Below the pieces are notes generated by a model. The model was given only the letters and a program-made list of their open reading frames with translations, searched no databases and was not told the origin of the DNA. This document shows positions 7,964 to 16,970 of a stretch of DNA of 64,000 nt, piece by piece; position 1 is the stretch's first letter, and each line of letters begins with the position of its first letter. Location: contig NZ_CP028901.1 in NCBI RefSeq assembly GCF_003058465.1, positions 1,426,001-1,490,000 on the forward strand. The letters run 5' to 3'. The stretch comes from Orrella marina. GTDB taxonomy: Bacteria; Pseudomonadota; Gammaproteobacteria; Burkholderiales; Burkholderiaceae_B. Made by a program: the position numbers and the translations under genes.

Positions 7964-9393
7964 CGGGCAACTATCCTGAAGGCCGTCCTCTGTGGCAGTG
8001 GTCGGCATCCGCGCTGCGCCAGGGCTATCTGGATGGATCCATCACGCCAGTCGATGCCATCACAGCCTGCCTTGAACGGATTACCGAAATCAACCCTGTC
8101 ATCAATGCGTTCGTGGCTGAAAACACGCATGTTCTGCAGGATGCGCACGCCAGCACCCAGCGTTACCGGCGTGGACAACCTCGATCCAATCTGGATGGCA
8201 TCCCGGTTTCCATCAAAGACAATCTGTGCACAGCCGACATGCCAACAACCTGGGGCACACCGGCCTTGCAGCACTACCGCCCCCGGATTGACGAGCTTCC
8301 GGTATCCAGGCTGCGTGCGTCGGGAGCTCTCATCGTCGGCAAAACCAATGTTCCTGAGTTCACGTTAGAAGGCTACACCGACAACCCGCTCTTTGGCGTG
8401 ACACGCAACCCCTGGAATACGCTTCTGACCCCGGGTGGATCCAGTGGAGGCGCGGCTGCCAGCGTCAGCGCCGGGTGTACACCACTGGCGATCGGCACAG
8501 ATGGCGGTGGCTCGATTCGTCGTCCAGCCTCGCATTGCGGGCTGGCAGGACTCAAACCATCCATCGGATCTGTTGCAAGAGACAAAGGGCTGCCTCCCCT
8601 GTTGCTGGACTTCGAGGTGGTGGGACCCGTTGCCAGAACCGTGGGTGATCTGCGTATGCTGTTTGAGGTTCTTCGGGGACCGAATATTCTGGATCGCCAT
8701 TCGCTCGCCGCCCAGACCCGGCAATCCGTGGCAGATGCGCACACGCGTGCATCAAAGCCTTTACGGATACTGTATGTACCCACGCTGAGTGCTGCACCAG
8801 TTGACGCCCAGATCGCACGGTCATGCCAGAGTGCCATGGAACACTTTCAGACCATGGGTCACCAGGTCACGGTCGGCGAAATGCCAATGGACCTCTCGCC
8901 TGTGATGACAGGATGGGCCACCGTCGGACAGGTCGGGCTGGCCGCCCTGTTTGAGCAGCACCCCCAGTGGAGCGACGGAGCATCGCCCAAGTACTTGCAG
9001 ATGGCTCAATCAGGTGCGCAGGTTCGGGCCCCGGAACTCTTGACACTGATCGATGCCGTCACGAATCTGCGTGCGGCATGCGTGGACCTGTTCGAACAAT
9101 GGGATGTCATCGCAATGCCTAGCGCAGCCGCGCTACCGTGGCCAGCCGAACAAGCTTACCCACCCGAAATTGATGGCCATGCTGTCGGACCACGAGGTCA
9201 TGCCGTCTTTACAGGCTGGGTCAATGTAGCCGGACTTCCTGCCATATCAGTCCCGACCCCTCCATCAGACGAAGGACTGCCGATCGGCCTGCAGTTGATC
9301 GCCGCATACGCCGAAGATGACTTCCTGATTGAGCTGGCACGCGCCTACGAGAATCACTCCCCGTGGGCACATCGCTGGCCAGATATCCTGTGA
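7942..9393 (+). CDS. Amidase-signature-family amidase
   Basis: The 483-residue protein contains the amidase-signature catalytic triad: K92 in SIKDN, cis-serine S167 in GGSSGG and nucleophile S191 in GTDGGGSIRRP. The enzymes hydrolyse linear amides in the cytoplasm. The start codon lies within the preceding DctM gene, with GGAG 8 nt upstream. Position behind a cyclic amidohydrolase and TRAP importer suggests that it hydrolyses the linear half-amide or carbamoyl product left after ring opening. A generic role on other amides is equally possible by sequence alone. Confidence 0.9.
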   Translation: MATEPHVTGNYPEGRPLWQWSASALRQGYLDGSITPVDAITACLERITEINPVINAFVAENTHVLQDAHASTQRYRRGQPRSNLDGIPVSIKDNLCTADMPTTWGTPALQHYRPRIDELPVSRLRASGALIVGKTNVPEFTLEGYTDNPLFGVTRNPWNTLLTPGGSSGGAAASVSAGCTPLAIGTDGGGSIRRPASHCGLAGLKPSIGSVARDKGLPPLLLDFEVVGPVARTVGDLRMLFEVLRGPNILDRHSLAAQTRQSVADAHTRASKPLRILYVPTLSAAPVDAQIARSCQSAMEHFQTMGHQVTVGEMPMDLSPVMTGWATVGQVGLAALFEQHPQWSDGASPKYLQMAQSGAQVRAPELLTLIDAVTNLRAACVDLFEQWDVIAMPSAAALPWPAEQAYPPEIDGHAVGPRGHAVFTGWVNVAGLPAISVPTPPSDEGLPIGLQLIAAYAEDDFLIELARAYENHSPWAHRWPDIL

Positions 9394-9446
9394 CCCTCTG
9401 GTCCACACAATAGCCAGACCGAGCGAGCCTGAAAACATTAGACCAT

Positions 9447-10211
9447 TCAGAGCTGCAGACTGGACTGTCCGACACCGGCGAACTCGACCTGAACTGCCTG
9501 TCCGGCTGAGACTGGCAGCAAACCACACCAGGTTCCAGTCGTGACCACGGTTCCGGCTGGAACCGTTCCAAACTGCGATGTTGCATGACGTAGCCACTGA
9601 GCCAGGCCCCAGAGCGGATCCTGCAAGGGGTGCGTACCCGTAAAGATGGCCGCCTTTCTCTGACCGATCTTGACCGAGCATGTCTGCGCAGACCAGTCGC
9701 GCCGGATATAAGGTACCCACTCACCCAGCACCAGCGCACCGTGTGACTGCATATCGGCCAGTGCGTACAGCGCAGAAACGGTGCGCCCCTGACGCCAACG
9801 TGAATCGACGACTTCAATTGAAACCGTCATCGAGTCAACCAGATGATCCGTCACGCCTGACTCCAGCTTCTGAGCACTTTCCGGGGTAACGTCCTCAGCC
9901 AGTCTGAGCGCAATCTCAGCCTCGATCTCCGGGGTGAAAAAGAGATCAGCACTTGCACTTGCCGGGCTCTCCCAGACTCCGGACTCGGGGAGCATTGCAT
10001 GAGTAAGGACAGCTTCCCGGGACGGTCCGCCAGATTTCCAGTACGCGGGACACGGGGTCGTTAGCCATCCCATGCGCTGGGCAACCTGCTTCTGGACCGC
10101 GTAGCTATCTGCTACGGTAACCAGGGTGCCGTCAAGCAGAAGTTGATCGCAAGGCTCATGTCTGGCCCGTGCGGCCACCAATGCGTCAACGAGCGTATCG
10201 ATTCCAGCCAT
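9447..10211 (-). CDS. 2-keto-4-pentenoate hydratase / oxalocrotonate decarboxylase-family protein
   Basis: This 254-residue protein matches the hydratase/decarboxylase branch of the FAH superfamily, as in MhpD, DmpE and HpaH. Visible landmarks are AYAVQKQV near residue 35, the metal-ligand segment FFTPEIEAEIALRL (Glu-x-Glu) near residue 98 and the C-terminal GTVVTTGTWCGLLPVSAGQ segment, given here only as landmarks. Such enzymes hydrate 2-hydroxydienoates from aromatic ring cleavage. It converges on the amidase gene with 53 bp between them and has a GGAAG ribosome site. Its link to the amide pathway is uncertain; a short-chain enol or diacid intermediate is conceivable. Confidence 0.85.
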   Translation of the reverse strand: MAGIDTLVDALVAARARHEPCDQLLLDGTLVTVADSYAVQKQVAQRMGWLTTPCPAYWKSGGPSREAVLTHAMLPESGVWESPASASADLFFTPEIEAEIALRLAEDVTPESAQKLESGVTDHLVDSMTVSIEVVDSRWRQGRTVSALYALADMQSHGALVLGEWVPYIRRDWSAQTCSVKIGQRKAAIFTGTHPLQDPLWGLAQWLRHATSQFGTVPAGTVVTTGTWCGLLPVSAGQAVQVEFAGVGQSSLQL

Positions 10212-10644
10212 TTGATCTTCCTACCTTTGAATGATGAATTGTTGTATTGCAGAAACCTGGGCCACAGATTCACCCGCATGACTTGTCACACAAATGAGGC
10301 CAGGCAGCTCTGCGATTGAAAAGCAGACTTGCAATCAGAACGATGAAAGCAAGAAACATACCGACAGCAATGTTCACAGTGATGTCAGCAGTAACGTTCG
10401 AGGCGCGCCCGACTTCCGGTCTTTTTTGCGCATCACCACATGGACACGTTGGAAACGTGGCTTGTTTCTCAAAAAAGCAATGCTTGCTTGCTTCGAACTT
10501 TCCGTGTGCACACTGATAGTACGAGTTTTGAGCTCAAATCTGAGTGAATGCAAACTTCCTCTTTGCCCGGTTACCATTGCGCGAAGGGATCAAACTGGCT
10601 GTGCGAACCTTGTTTGTCAAACCAGCAACCCAGTACGTATCGAT
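10212..10644. other. Intergenic region without a supported gene
   Basis: This 433-bp gap separates the hydratase gene from the anchored beta-propeller-like gene. An open frame extends through it into the downstream gene, but its translation lacks a ribosome binding site and looks like non-coding sequence. No repeat or terminator was seen. Confidence 0.5.
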
Positions 10645-12345
10645 ATGTCTGCGCCCACTCCTACTCGCTCCGTCTTGTCTCGTTTGCCGACGCGCAACAA
10701 GTTTCACGGGATTTCGCCTCGAGCCATCTGGCTGGCATCACTGACGGCGATGGGTCTGTCACAGTTCCTGCTGTCGGCAGTGCTGGCCAGGGATATTGTG
10801 AGCGCCGATCATTCGCAGTACCAGATTCAGAGTGATCCGAACTCTACACTGATTGCGCCTGTCGCTGTCGATCAAATAGGATTGCCTGGCCCTCTACCAG
10901 ACAGCCAGTCACTCTCTGAATTCTACTGGGAACACCTTCGGGCAATGTTGATCAGCTATGCAGCCAGCCAGGCCAGCTCTGCCGAGATTGACAAGATCGT
11001 CTCCGACTTCAAGAGGAAATTCACACCCCATGCGTGCGTGCTGGCATCACCCAGATGGCACGAGGATCTGCAGGTGCTGCAGGCAAGCCTGCAGTGCACC
11101 CTCGTTGAGCCATCATCAGCCGGCGGGCAACCCGCGATATCCCAGAAAGAAGCGGTTGACGTTTTTATGGAAAGGGACGTGTCTGGATGGCACCTGATTC
11201 TTGAGGCGTCTGACGACGTCGCCTGTGCTCAAGCTCGCAGCAAAGGCACCTACCAGATCTGGGTCAACTACCTGAAGCGATACCCCGATGGCAAATGCCG
11301 CGTGACGGCGGTAGAGCGCACGACGCCTGCCGCCGAGCCTGTCAAGGTAATCAGGGCAGAAGCGAACTTCAGATTTAGTCCCGACGGTAGCCGGCTTTAT
11401 TCAACTGGTTCGCTGAACGGGAAAGGATTGCGAGTCATCGTCAGAGATGGCAAAGGAGAACTGCTAGGCAGCCAGGATCTCGACTCCACTGAACAACCAG
11501 ATTCCGCCACCGTCAGTTCCGATGGCCGCTACGTCATGACCTTGAACAGAAAGAATCTCACCCTGCATGACCTGAACACCAGTACCACCCTGACGCTGGA
11601 TCCGGGTGAGCTGCCAATCTCCGCACGCACGAGGCAGATTGCCATCGATAGCAAGCGCGGTCAGGCTGTGTTTGTTTCGTTGTCGGATGACGACCGCATC
11701 ACGAGAGCGAGCCGAGGCCGAATCTATGTCTCAAGCTTTACACTGGACAAGGGAAAACCGAACAGACCAATCACCATGGACATTGACCCCGAGGTCATGC
11801 TTCTTTCACCCGACGGCTCAAAATTGCTCATCATGGGCGATGACCGATCGAAAAAAGCGTACTTCGTGGCAACCTATGACACACTGAACGGCCGGATGCT
11901 ATGGAAGGAGAGCATTTCATACGACGACTTCGAGCGACCGGTCAACGCAGCATGGAGCAGTCAGGGCGAATTGGTGAGTTTTAATACGAGAAACACGACT
12001 GAGGTCAGACAAGCACGCACCGGCCAGAAAATCACTCTGCCCAAACGCGGCAATCGGCTGAGCAGTCTGGACCTTGTTTTTGCGGACGATGGCAAGCGAT
12101 TTCTCATGCTGGAACCCCTATACAAGTGGATCACCCTGTACGACGTGACGAGCGACAAGAACATCTTCCGCTACGACTATGGCCGAGGTGACGTGAAGGA
12201 GCGCTCTGATCAATCAGCTGCACATGCCATCTTCAGTCCGACATCAGAAAGCGGCAAGTTTCTGGTCCAGGAGGACGACAAAGCAACTCTGTTTCAGATC
12301 AACGAAACAGGGGTGAAACGAGTCATTCAGGATGGCATGCCTTGA
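10645..12345 (+). CDS. Membrane-anchored beta-propeller-like protein of unknown function
   Basis: I place the start at the ATG at 10645, giving 566 residues with a basic N-terminus and one hydrophobic segment (residues about 27-48), an uncleaved anchor or signal peptide. Residues about 60-210 form an unrecognised domain with paired cysteines (HACVLAS, LQCTLV, DVACAQ, GKCRVT). From about residue 240 there are repeated blade-like units: FSPDGSRLYSTG, VSSDGRYVMTLN, LSPDGSKLLIMG and AWSSQGELVSFN, each followed by beta-rich stretches, resembling WD40/TolB-like propellers. No enzyme motif was found. The upstream extension of the frame is rejected as a start. Function unknown. Confidence 0.7.
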   Translation: MSAPTPTRSVLSRLPTRNKFHGISPRAIWLASLTAMGLSQFLLSAVLARDIVSADHSQYQIQSDPNSTLIAPVAVDQIGLPGPLPDSQSLSEFYWEHLRAMLISYAASQASSAEIDKIVSDFKRKFTPHACVLASPRWHEDLQVLQASLQCTLVEPSSAGGQPAISQKEAVDVFMERDVSGWHLILEASDDVACAQARSKGTYQIWVNYLKRYPDGKCRVTAVERTTPAAEPVKVIRAEANFRFSPDGSRLYSTGSLNGKGLRVIVRDGKGELLGSQDLDSTEQPDSATVSSDGRYVMTLNRKNLTLHDLNTSTTLTLDPGELPISARTRQIAIDSKRGQAVFVSLSDDDRITRASRGRIYVSSFTLDKGKPNRPITMDIDPEVMLLSPDGSKLLIMGDDRSKKAYFVATYDTLNGRMLWKESISYDDFERPVNAAWSSQGELVSFNTRNTTEVRQARTGQKITLPKRGNRLSSLDLVFADDGKRFLMLEPLYKWITLYDVTSDKNIFRYDYGRGDVKERSDQSAAHAIFSPTSESGKFLVQEDDKATLFQINETGVKRVIQDGMP

Positions 12346-12410
12346 GAACAAATGTCATCACTATGAACATCGGCCAACGAACTTGATGCACCATCCTCCG
12401 GGCTACTGAG

Positions 12411-12536
12411 TTACTGGGCTGAAGCATGCCGTGCGGATCTTGTGGTGTGATCTGACAACCGTGCTCCGGCGTACCTCACCAGATTCAAACCTGCGCCCGT
12501 CAAGGCGACCTCATTGACCCGATTGCGAACCGGACT
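12411..12536 (-). pseudogene. Possible C-terminal transposase remnant (IS1182-like)
   Basis: Read on the minus strand, this stretch encodes NEVALTGAGLNLVRYAG followed by a Ser/Thr/Arg-rich tail and a stop. It resembles the C-terminal pattern of some IS1182-type DDE transposases, where an alanine-rich helix with NLVRL precedes a tail with TRxSRFA. Only about 40 residues remain and no upstream transposase or terminal repeat is seen. The resemblance is from memory and weak. Confidence 0.3.
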
Positions 12537-12556
12537 TGTCGCGAGTTTGATGCCGC

Positions 12557-12572
12557 AACACGTTAACGTGTT
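12557..12572. promoter_or_regulatory. Perfect 16-bp palindrome upstream of the arsS-like gene
   Basis: AACACGTTAACGTGTT is a perfect palindrome about 130 bp before the arsS-like start codon. It could be an operator for a dimeric regulator of the cluster, or a relic of the nearby transposase remnant. No regulator gene lies next to it. Confidence 0.35.
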
Positions 12573-12704
12573 ACATGGCCTGGAACCGCCTGAACAGCCT
12601 GATCCGAAGAAAGAGTCTGATGCCACCAGCTGCGATTGGCTGTAACCAGTTGCACTGTCAGCGCGAACTCACTCATATCCAACCCGACTGACCGAGAACC
12701 TTAT

Positions 12705-13739
12705 ATGCGACCCACACTCCCGCTACTGCAGGCGACTGACTTTCCGGCCATCAAGCGGCGTTCGCTTGAGACGCTACAGGTCAATCTGGGCTACAAGTGC
12801 AACCAGTCCTGTCTGCACTGCCACGTCAATGCCGGGCCAAATCGCAAGGAGATGATGACACTTGACACGATCGGACATGTTATCGACGTGCTTCGGCATT
12901 GTCGACCTCACACGCTTGACCTGACAGGCGGCGCGCCTGAACTCAATGAACACTTCCGGCATCTGGTTCGCCAGGCCCGGGCGCTCGATGTCACAGTCAT
13001 TGATCGCTGCAATCTCACCATCCTGAGCGAACCAGGGCAACAAGATCTGGCACAGTTTCTAGCTGAACAGGCAGTCCAGGTCACGGCTTCCCTGCCCTGC
13101 TACTCACCCGCCAACGTCGACCGACAACGAGGGGACGGCGTCTTTGAGCGCAGCATCGCAGGCTTGAAAATGCTCAACCTACTTGGGTATGGAAAAGCCG
13201 GTTCAGGACTGGTTCTGAATCTGGTCTACAACCCGCAAGGACCATCGCTGCCGCCCCCACAAGACGCGCTTGAGCAGGACTACAAACGCGAACTCAAGGC
13301 GCATTTCGGCGTCGAGTTCAATCATCTCTTCACTATTACCAACATGCCGATACAACGGTTTGGCAGCACGCTGGTCAGCAAAGGTACGTTCAGGCAGTAC
13401 ATGACGCTACTCAAAAGCGCATACCGGCCCGAGAACCTCGATACGGTCATGTGCCGCAGCACGATCAGTGTCGACTGGCAGGGGGACCTGTATGACTGCG
13501 ACTTCAACCAGATGCTCGGGCTTGGACTCAAGCTGGCGTCTTCATCTGATCCAGCAGCCAGCAAACGTGGGCACATCCGGGACTTGCTGACTCACCGGAC
13601 CAATGGCCTGCCTGTCCACATTGCCGACCACTGCTATGGCTGTACTGCGGGTCAGGGCAGCAGTTGCACGGGCGCACTTGACTCCTCAAGTCCTGCACCA
13701 AGCGGGACTGCGGTGATGAACGTAAACAAGGTCGCCTGA
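12705..13739 (+). CDS. arsS: Radical SAM protein, arsenosugar biosynthesis ArsS family
   Basis: The 344-residue protein has the radical SAM cluster motif CNQSCLHC (C32, C36, C39) with HVNAGP just after it, typical of the ArsS/Cys-rich radical SAM family. The C-terminal domain carries further cysteines in HCYGCTAGQGSSCTG; some homologues have selenocysteine here, whereas this one has cysteine. ArsS is reported to join a 5'-deoxyadenosyl group to dimethylarsenite, the committed step of arsenosugar formation. ATG 12705 is used because it gives the family N-terminus. It overlaps the next gene by ATGA and heads a six-gene cluster with dedicated glycosyltransferases. Activity is inferred from family. 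Confidence 0.88.
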   Translation: MRPTLPLLQATDFPAIKRRSLETLQVNLGYKCNQSCLHCHVNAGPNRKEMMTLDTIGHVIDVLRHCRPHTLDLTGGAPELNEHFRHLVRQARALDVTVIDRCNLTILSEPGQQDLAQFLAEQAVQVTASLPCYSPANVDRQRGDGVFERSIAGLKMLNLLGYGKAGSGLVLNLVYNPQGPSLPPPQDALEQDYKRELKAHFGVEFNHLFTITNMPIQRFGSTLVSKGTFRQYMTLLKSAYRPENLDTVMCRSTISVDWQGDLYDCDFNQMLGLGLKLASSSDPAASKRGHIRDLLTHRTNGLPVHIADHCYGCTAGQGSSCTGALDSSSPAPSGTAVMNVNKVA

Positions 13740-16084
13740 TGAAATCCGACCATGCTGGCAACCCGACCCCGCGTGCGTGGTTGCCATGGTTGCGTTGGCT
13801 GCTTGTGTCGCTCATCGCGGCTGCGCTGGTCTGGACCTACATGGCCTTCGATCTCGACCAGTGGCTCAATCTTGAGACGCTCAAGCAAAGCCATCAATCC
13901 TTGCAAGGCTGGTACGAAGACACCCCTGCACGCGCGCTCGTCATCTACTTCCTGATCTACGCGATTGCGACAGCAGTGTCCATTCCAGGCGCGACCATCC
14001 TCACCCTCGGGGCTGGAGCCATCTTCGGGTTCGGGCCAGGACTCCTGATGGTTTCGTTTGCCTCCTCGATTGGCGCGTTGCTTGCGTTTCTGGTTGCTCG
14101 CTACCTTTTACGAGACGCGGTGCAAAGACGTTTTTCAGGCTCGCTTGAACGCATCAATGAAGGGATCGAGCGCGACGGAACCTTCTACCTGCTGACACTC
14201 AGGCTCGTCCCACTGTTTCCATTCTGGCTCGTGAACCTGGTGATGGGTCTGACTCCCATGAAATCGGGTCGGTACTACGTGGTCAGCCAGCTTGGCATGT
14301 TGCCAGCCACGATCATCTATGTGAACGCTGGTACGCAGATCGCTGCGCTGGAATCCACGCAAGAGATCCTGTCACCCGCATTACTGGGCAGCCTGATTCT
14401 GCTTGGCGTATTCCCGGTCATCGCGCGGTCGCTGGTCGCCTGGGCGAGGCAACGCAAGCTTTACGCAAAGTGGAATCGACCGCCCAGGTACGACCGCAAC
14501 CTGATTGTGATCGGTGCGGGCGCGGGCGGACTGGTCTCGGCCTACATAGCAGCAACGGTAAAGGCAAAAGTGACGCTAGTAGAAAGCCATCAGATGGGCG
14601 GCGACTGCCTGAATACGGGATGCGTGCCCAGCAAGTCACTGATTCGAGCGGCGAAGATTGCAAAGGAAATCAGACACGCTGAATCATTTGGGATCCACCA
14701 TGCCTCGGGCACGACAGATTTCAAGGCAGTCATGGAGCGAATCAGATCTGTCATCCGACAGATCGAGCCACATGACAGTGTCGAACGTTACGAAGGCATG
14801 GGCGTGGAGGTCCTTAAAGGCCACGCCCGTCTAATTTCTCCATGGGAGGTGGAGCTCACGCTTAGCGGACACGCCCCCGGTTTGCAAAAGAGCGCAGCAG
14901 ATGCAAAAAAGGAAGTCCCGTCTGCGGCGACAGCCAACAGACCCAGAAACGCAGAGAATGTGCGGCGCCTGACGAGCCGAAACATCATTCTGGCGACAGG
15001 TGCGGAACCTTTCATCCCCGATATCCCCGGACTCAGGCAGGCGGGAGCTCTGACCAGTGAATCAGTATGGAGCCTTGAGACGCTTCCTGCAAGGCTGGTT
15101 GTTCTGGGCGGTGGACCCGTTGGTTGCGAATTGGCCCAGAGTTTTGCGAGACTCGGCAGTCAGGTGACACTCATTGAAAAGCATGCCCATCTGCTTTCGA
15201 AGGAGGATCCCGAAGCCGCCGAGGTCGTTCGTGCGGCGCTCAAGGAAGATGGCATCACGATTCTGAACGATCAGACTGTCGTATCTGTGACTACCCTGCC
15301 TGACTCGTCTTGCAAACGTCTCATACTACATCGCGCGGGGTTGGCCAGTGCCGATCGCACTGCTAATGCTGGCATGCAAGTCGAGTGCGACACCATTCTG
15401 TGCGCACTTGGACGACGACCCCGTGTCGAAGGATACGGGCTTGAAGACCTGGGCATTGCTCTGCGTCCAGGTCAGACTATCGACACGAATATGTTTCAGC
15501 AGACCAGTTTGCCGAACATCTACGCAGTAGGCGATGTCAGCAGTCCTTACAAGCTCACTCATGCCGCGGCTCACCAGGCCTGGTACGCATCGGTCAACGC
15601 CCTGTTCGGACGTTTCAAACGATTTCCCAACCACAGTCATGCGCACCGCGGAGTTCGCCCAGCCAGCGCCGCCATCCCCCGGTGCACTTTCACGGATCCG
15701 GAACTGGCCCAGGTCGGGCTGACCGAGCCCGAAGCGATTCGCCATCATGTCCCGTACGAAGTGACCCGGTATCATCTCGACGATCTGGATCGTGCGATTG
15801 CCGATGGCGCAGCGCACGGGTTCATCAAGATTCTGACTGTGCCTGGCAAAGACCAGATACTCGGCGTAACCATCGTCGGGGAACATGCAGGCGAGTTGCT
15901 GGCCGAGTTTGTGCTGGCGATGCGGCACGGTCTGGGCCTGAACAAGATACTGGCCACCGTGCACACCTATCCGACCTGGAGTGAAGCAGGCAAATTTGCG
16001 GCAGGGGTGTGGAAGCAGTCGCATGCTCCCCGATGGCTGCTACCCTGGGTTGAACGCCTGCACACCTGGGAGCGACGTGAATGA
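13739..16084 (+). CDS. TVP38/TMEM64 membrane domain fused to a flavin disulfide reductase
   Basis: This 781-residue protein joins two families. Residues about 1-240 form a TVP38/DedA-like membrane domain (several hydrophobic segments, SIPGATILTLGAGAIFG and LRLVPLFPFWLVN). Residues about 250-781 are a pyridine-nucleotide disulfide oxidoreductase: FAD-binding VIGAGAGGLVSAYIAA, the redox pair in GGDCLNTGCVPSK (cysteines near 290 and 295), NAD-binding VVLGGGPVGCELA, YAVGDVSSPYKLTH and the C-terminal HTYPTWSE base. It resembles mercuric reductase and dihydrolipoamide dehydrogenase but lacks a MerA metal-binding N-domain. Start overlaps the arsS stop. It may reduce an arsenic or thiol intermediate at the membrane; the substrate is unknown. 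Confidence 0.88.
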   Translation: MKSDHAGNPTPRAWLPWLRWLLVSLIAAALVWTYMAFDLDQWLNLETLKQSHQSLQGWYEDTPARALVIYFLIYAIATAVSIPGATILTLGAGAIFGFGPGLLMVSFASSIGALLAFLVARYLLRDAVQRRFSGSLERINEGIERDGTFYLLTLRLVPLFPFWLVNLVMGLTPMKSGRYYVVSQLGMLPATIIYVNAGTQIAALESTQEILSPALLGSLILLGVFPVIARSLVAWARQRKLYAKWNRPPRYDRNLIVIGAGAGGLVSAYIAATVKAKVTLVESHQMGGDCLNTGCVPSKSLIRAAKIAKEIRHAESFGIHHASGTTDFKAVMERIRSVIRQIEPHDSVERYEGMGVEVLKGHARLISPWEVELTLSGHAPGLQKSAADAKKEVPSAATANRPRNAENVRRLTSRNIILATGAEPFIPDIPGLRQAGALTSESVWSLETLPARLVVLGGGPVGCELAQSFARLGSQVTLIEKHAHLLSKEDPEAAEVVRAALKEDGITILNDQTVVSVTTLPDSSCKRLILHRAGLASADRTANAGMQVECDTILCALGRRPRVEGYGLEDLGIALRPGQTIDTNMFQQTSLPNIYAVGDVSSPYKLTHAAAHQAWYASVNALFGRFKRFPNHSHAHRGVRPASAAIPRCTFTDPELAQVGLTEPEAIRHHVPYEVTRYHLDDLDRAIADGAAHGFIKILTVPGKDQILGVTIVGEHAGELLAEFVLAMRHGLGLNKILATVHTYPTWSEAGKFAAGVWKQSHAPRWLLPWVERLHTWERRE

Positions 16085-16124
16085 CAATCAAGAATCCAGT
16101 CAAAGTAAGCACAAGGAGCGACCA

Positions 16125-16970
16125 ATGCTAGCAATCATGGGTGGCACGGGCATCTACCAACTGCCGGAGATGATCATTGATGATGAACAGGTGGTAGAGA
16201 CCCCGTTCGGAGAACCATCCGGATCGGTGGTTCGTGGCCGATACCGGGATCACCCCATCCTGTTTCTGGCCCGTCACGGATCGGGCCACAGACTCCTGCC
16301 TCACGAAGTGAACTATCGCGCCAACGTGTTTGCACTCAAAGCCGCCGGAGCCACCATGCTGCTGGGACTGTCCGCAGTCGGTAGCCTGCGCCAGGAAATC
16401 GAACCTGGCGACCTGGTCATCCCGGAACAATATTTTGACTGGACCCGGGGACGGCGTGCACAAACATTCTTTGGCAACGGAATCGCGGCCCATGTTTCAA
16501 CAGCTCATCCAGTCAGCGCTCGCCTGGTGCAATCTGTCGTGCAGGCCGGAGAAAAGATCGGACAAACCATTCACCGGAGTGCCACCTACGCATGCGTGGA
16601 AGGCCCACGACTGGGCACGCGAGCCGAGAGCCTGTTTCTGAGGAACGCAGGCTGCGACCTTGTGGGCATGACCAACATTCCCGAGGTGTTTCTGGCACGT
16701 GAGGCACAACTCGCCTACGCCACCATAGGAATGGTGACGGACTATGACTGCTGGCTTGATGACTCAGCGCAACACGTCAGCGCAACCGGCATATTTGAAC
16801 TCTACGGCACAACCCTTAAGAAAGCCTTTAACGTGCTCGAGTCCCTGCTGGAGGGGGATCTCCCTGAGCCAGAGCCGGAAATCCGCACTGCGCTGAAAAA
16901 TGCCATGCTGACCTCCTTCGACTCATTATCCAGTGATCAGAAAGCATGGGTCACAGTTCTACAAAGGTAA
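16125..16970 (+). CDS. S-methyl-5'-thioadenosine phosphorylase family protein
   Basis: The ATG at 16125 with AAGGAGCG 6-7 nt upstream gives a 281-residue nucleoside phosphorylase. Landmarks are MGGTGIY at the N-terminus, phosphate-binding RHGSGH, and GMTNIPEVFLAREAQLAYA. The base-binding segment VTDYDCW has the two aspartates expected for adenine-type (MTAP-like) rather than inosine-type enzymes. The family splits 5'-substituted adenosines into adenine and a ribose-1-phosphate. Inside this cluster a natural substrate would be the 5'-dimethylarsinoyl-adenosine made by ArsS; ordinary methylthioadenosine salvage is the alternative. It overlaps the next gene by 25 bp if that gene starts at 16946. 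Confidence 0.85.
   Translation: MLAIMGGTGIYQLPEMIIDDEQVVETPFGEPSGSVVRGRYRDHPILFLARHGSGHRLLPHEVNYRANVFALKAAGATMLLGLSAVGSLRQEIEPGDLVIPEQYFDWTRGRRAQTFFGNGIAAHVSTAHPVSARLVQSVVQAGEKIGQTIHRSATYACVEGPRLGTRAESLFLRNAGCDLVGMTNIPEVFLAREAQLAYATIGMVTDYDCWLDDSAQHVSATGIFELYGTTLKKAFNVLESLLEGDLPEPEPEIRTALKNAMLTSFDSLSSDQKAWVTVLQR

Noticed and set aside
10294..10644. N-terminal extension of the beta-propeller-like ORF
   Set aside because: The translation before ATG 10645 shows no domain or signal peptide and lacks a ribosome binding site.
13739..16084. Mercuric reductase merA
   Set aside because: The disulfide reductase lacks the N-terminal metal-binding domain and the C-terminal Cys pair of MerA, and no mer genes are nearby.
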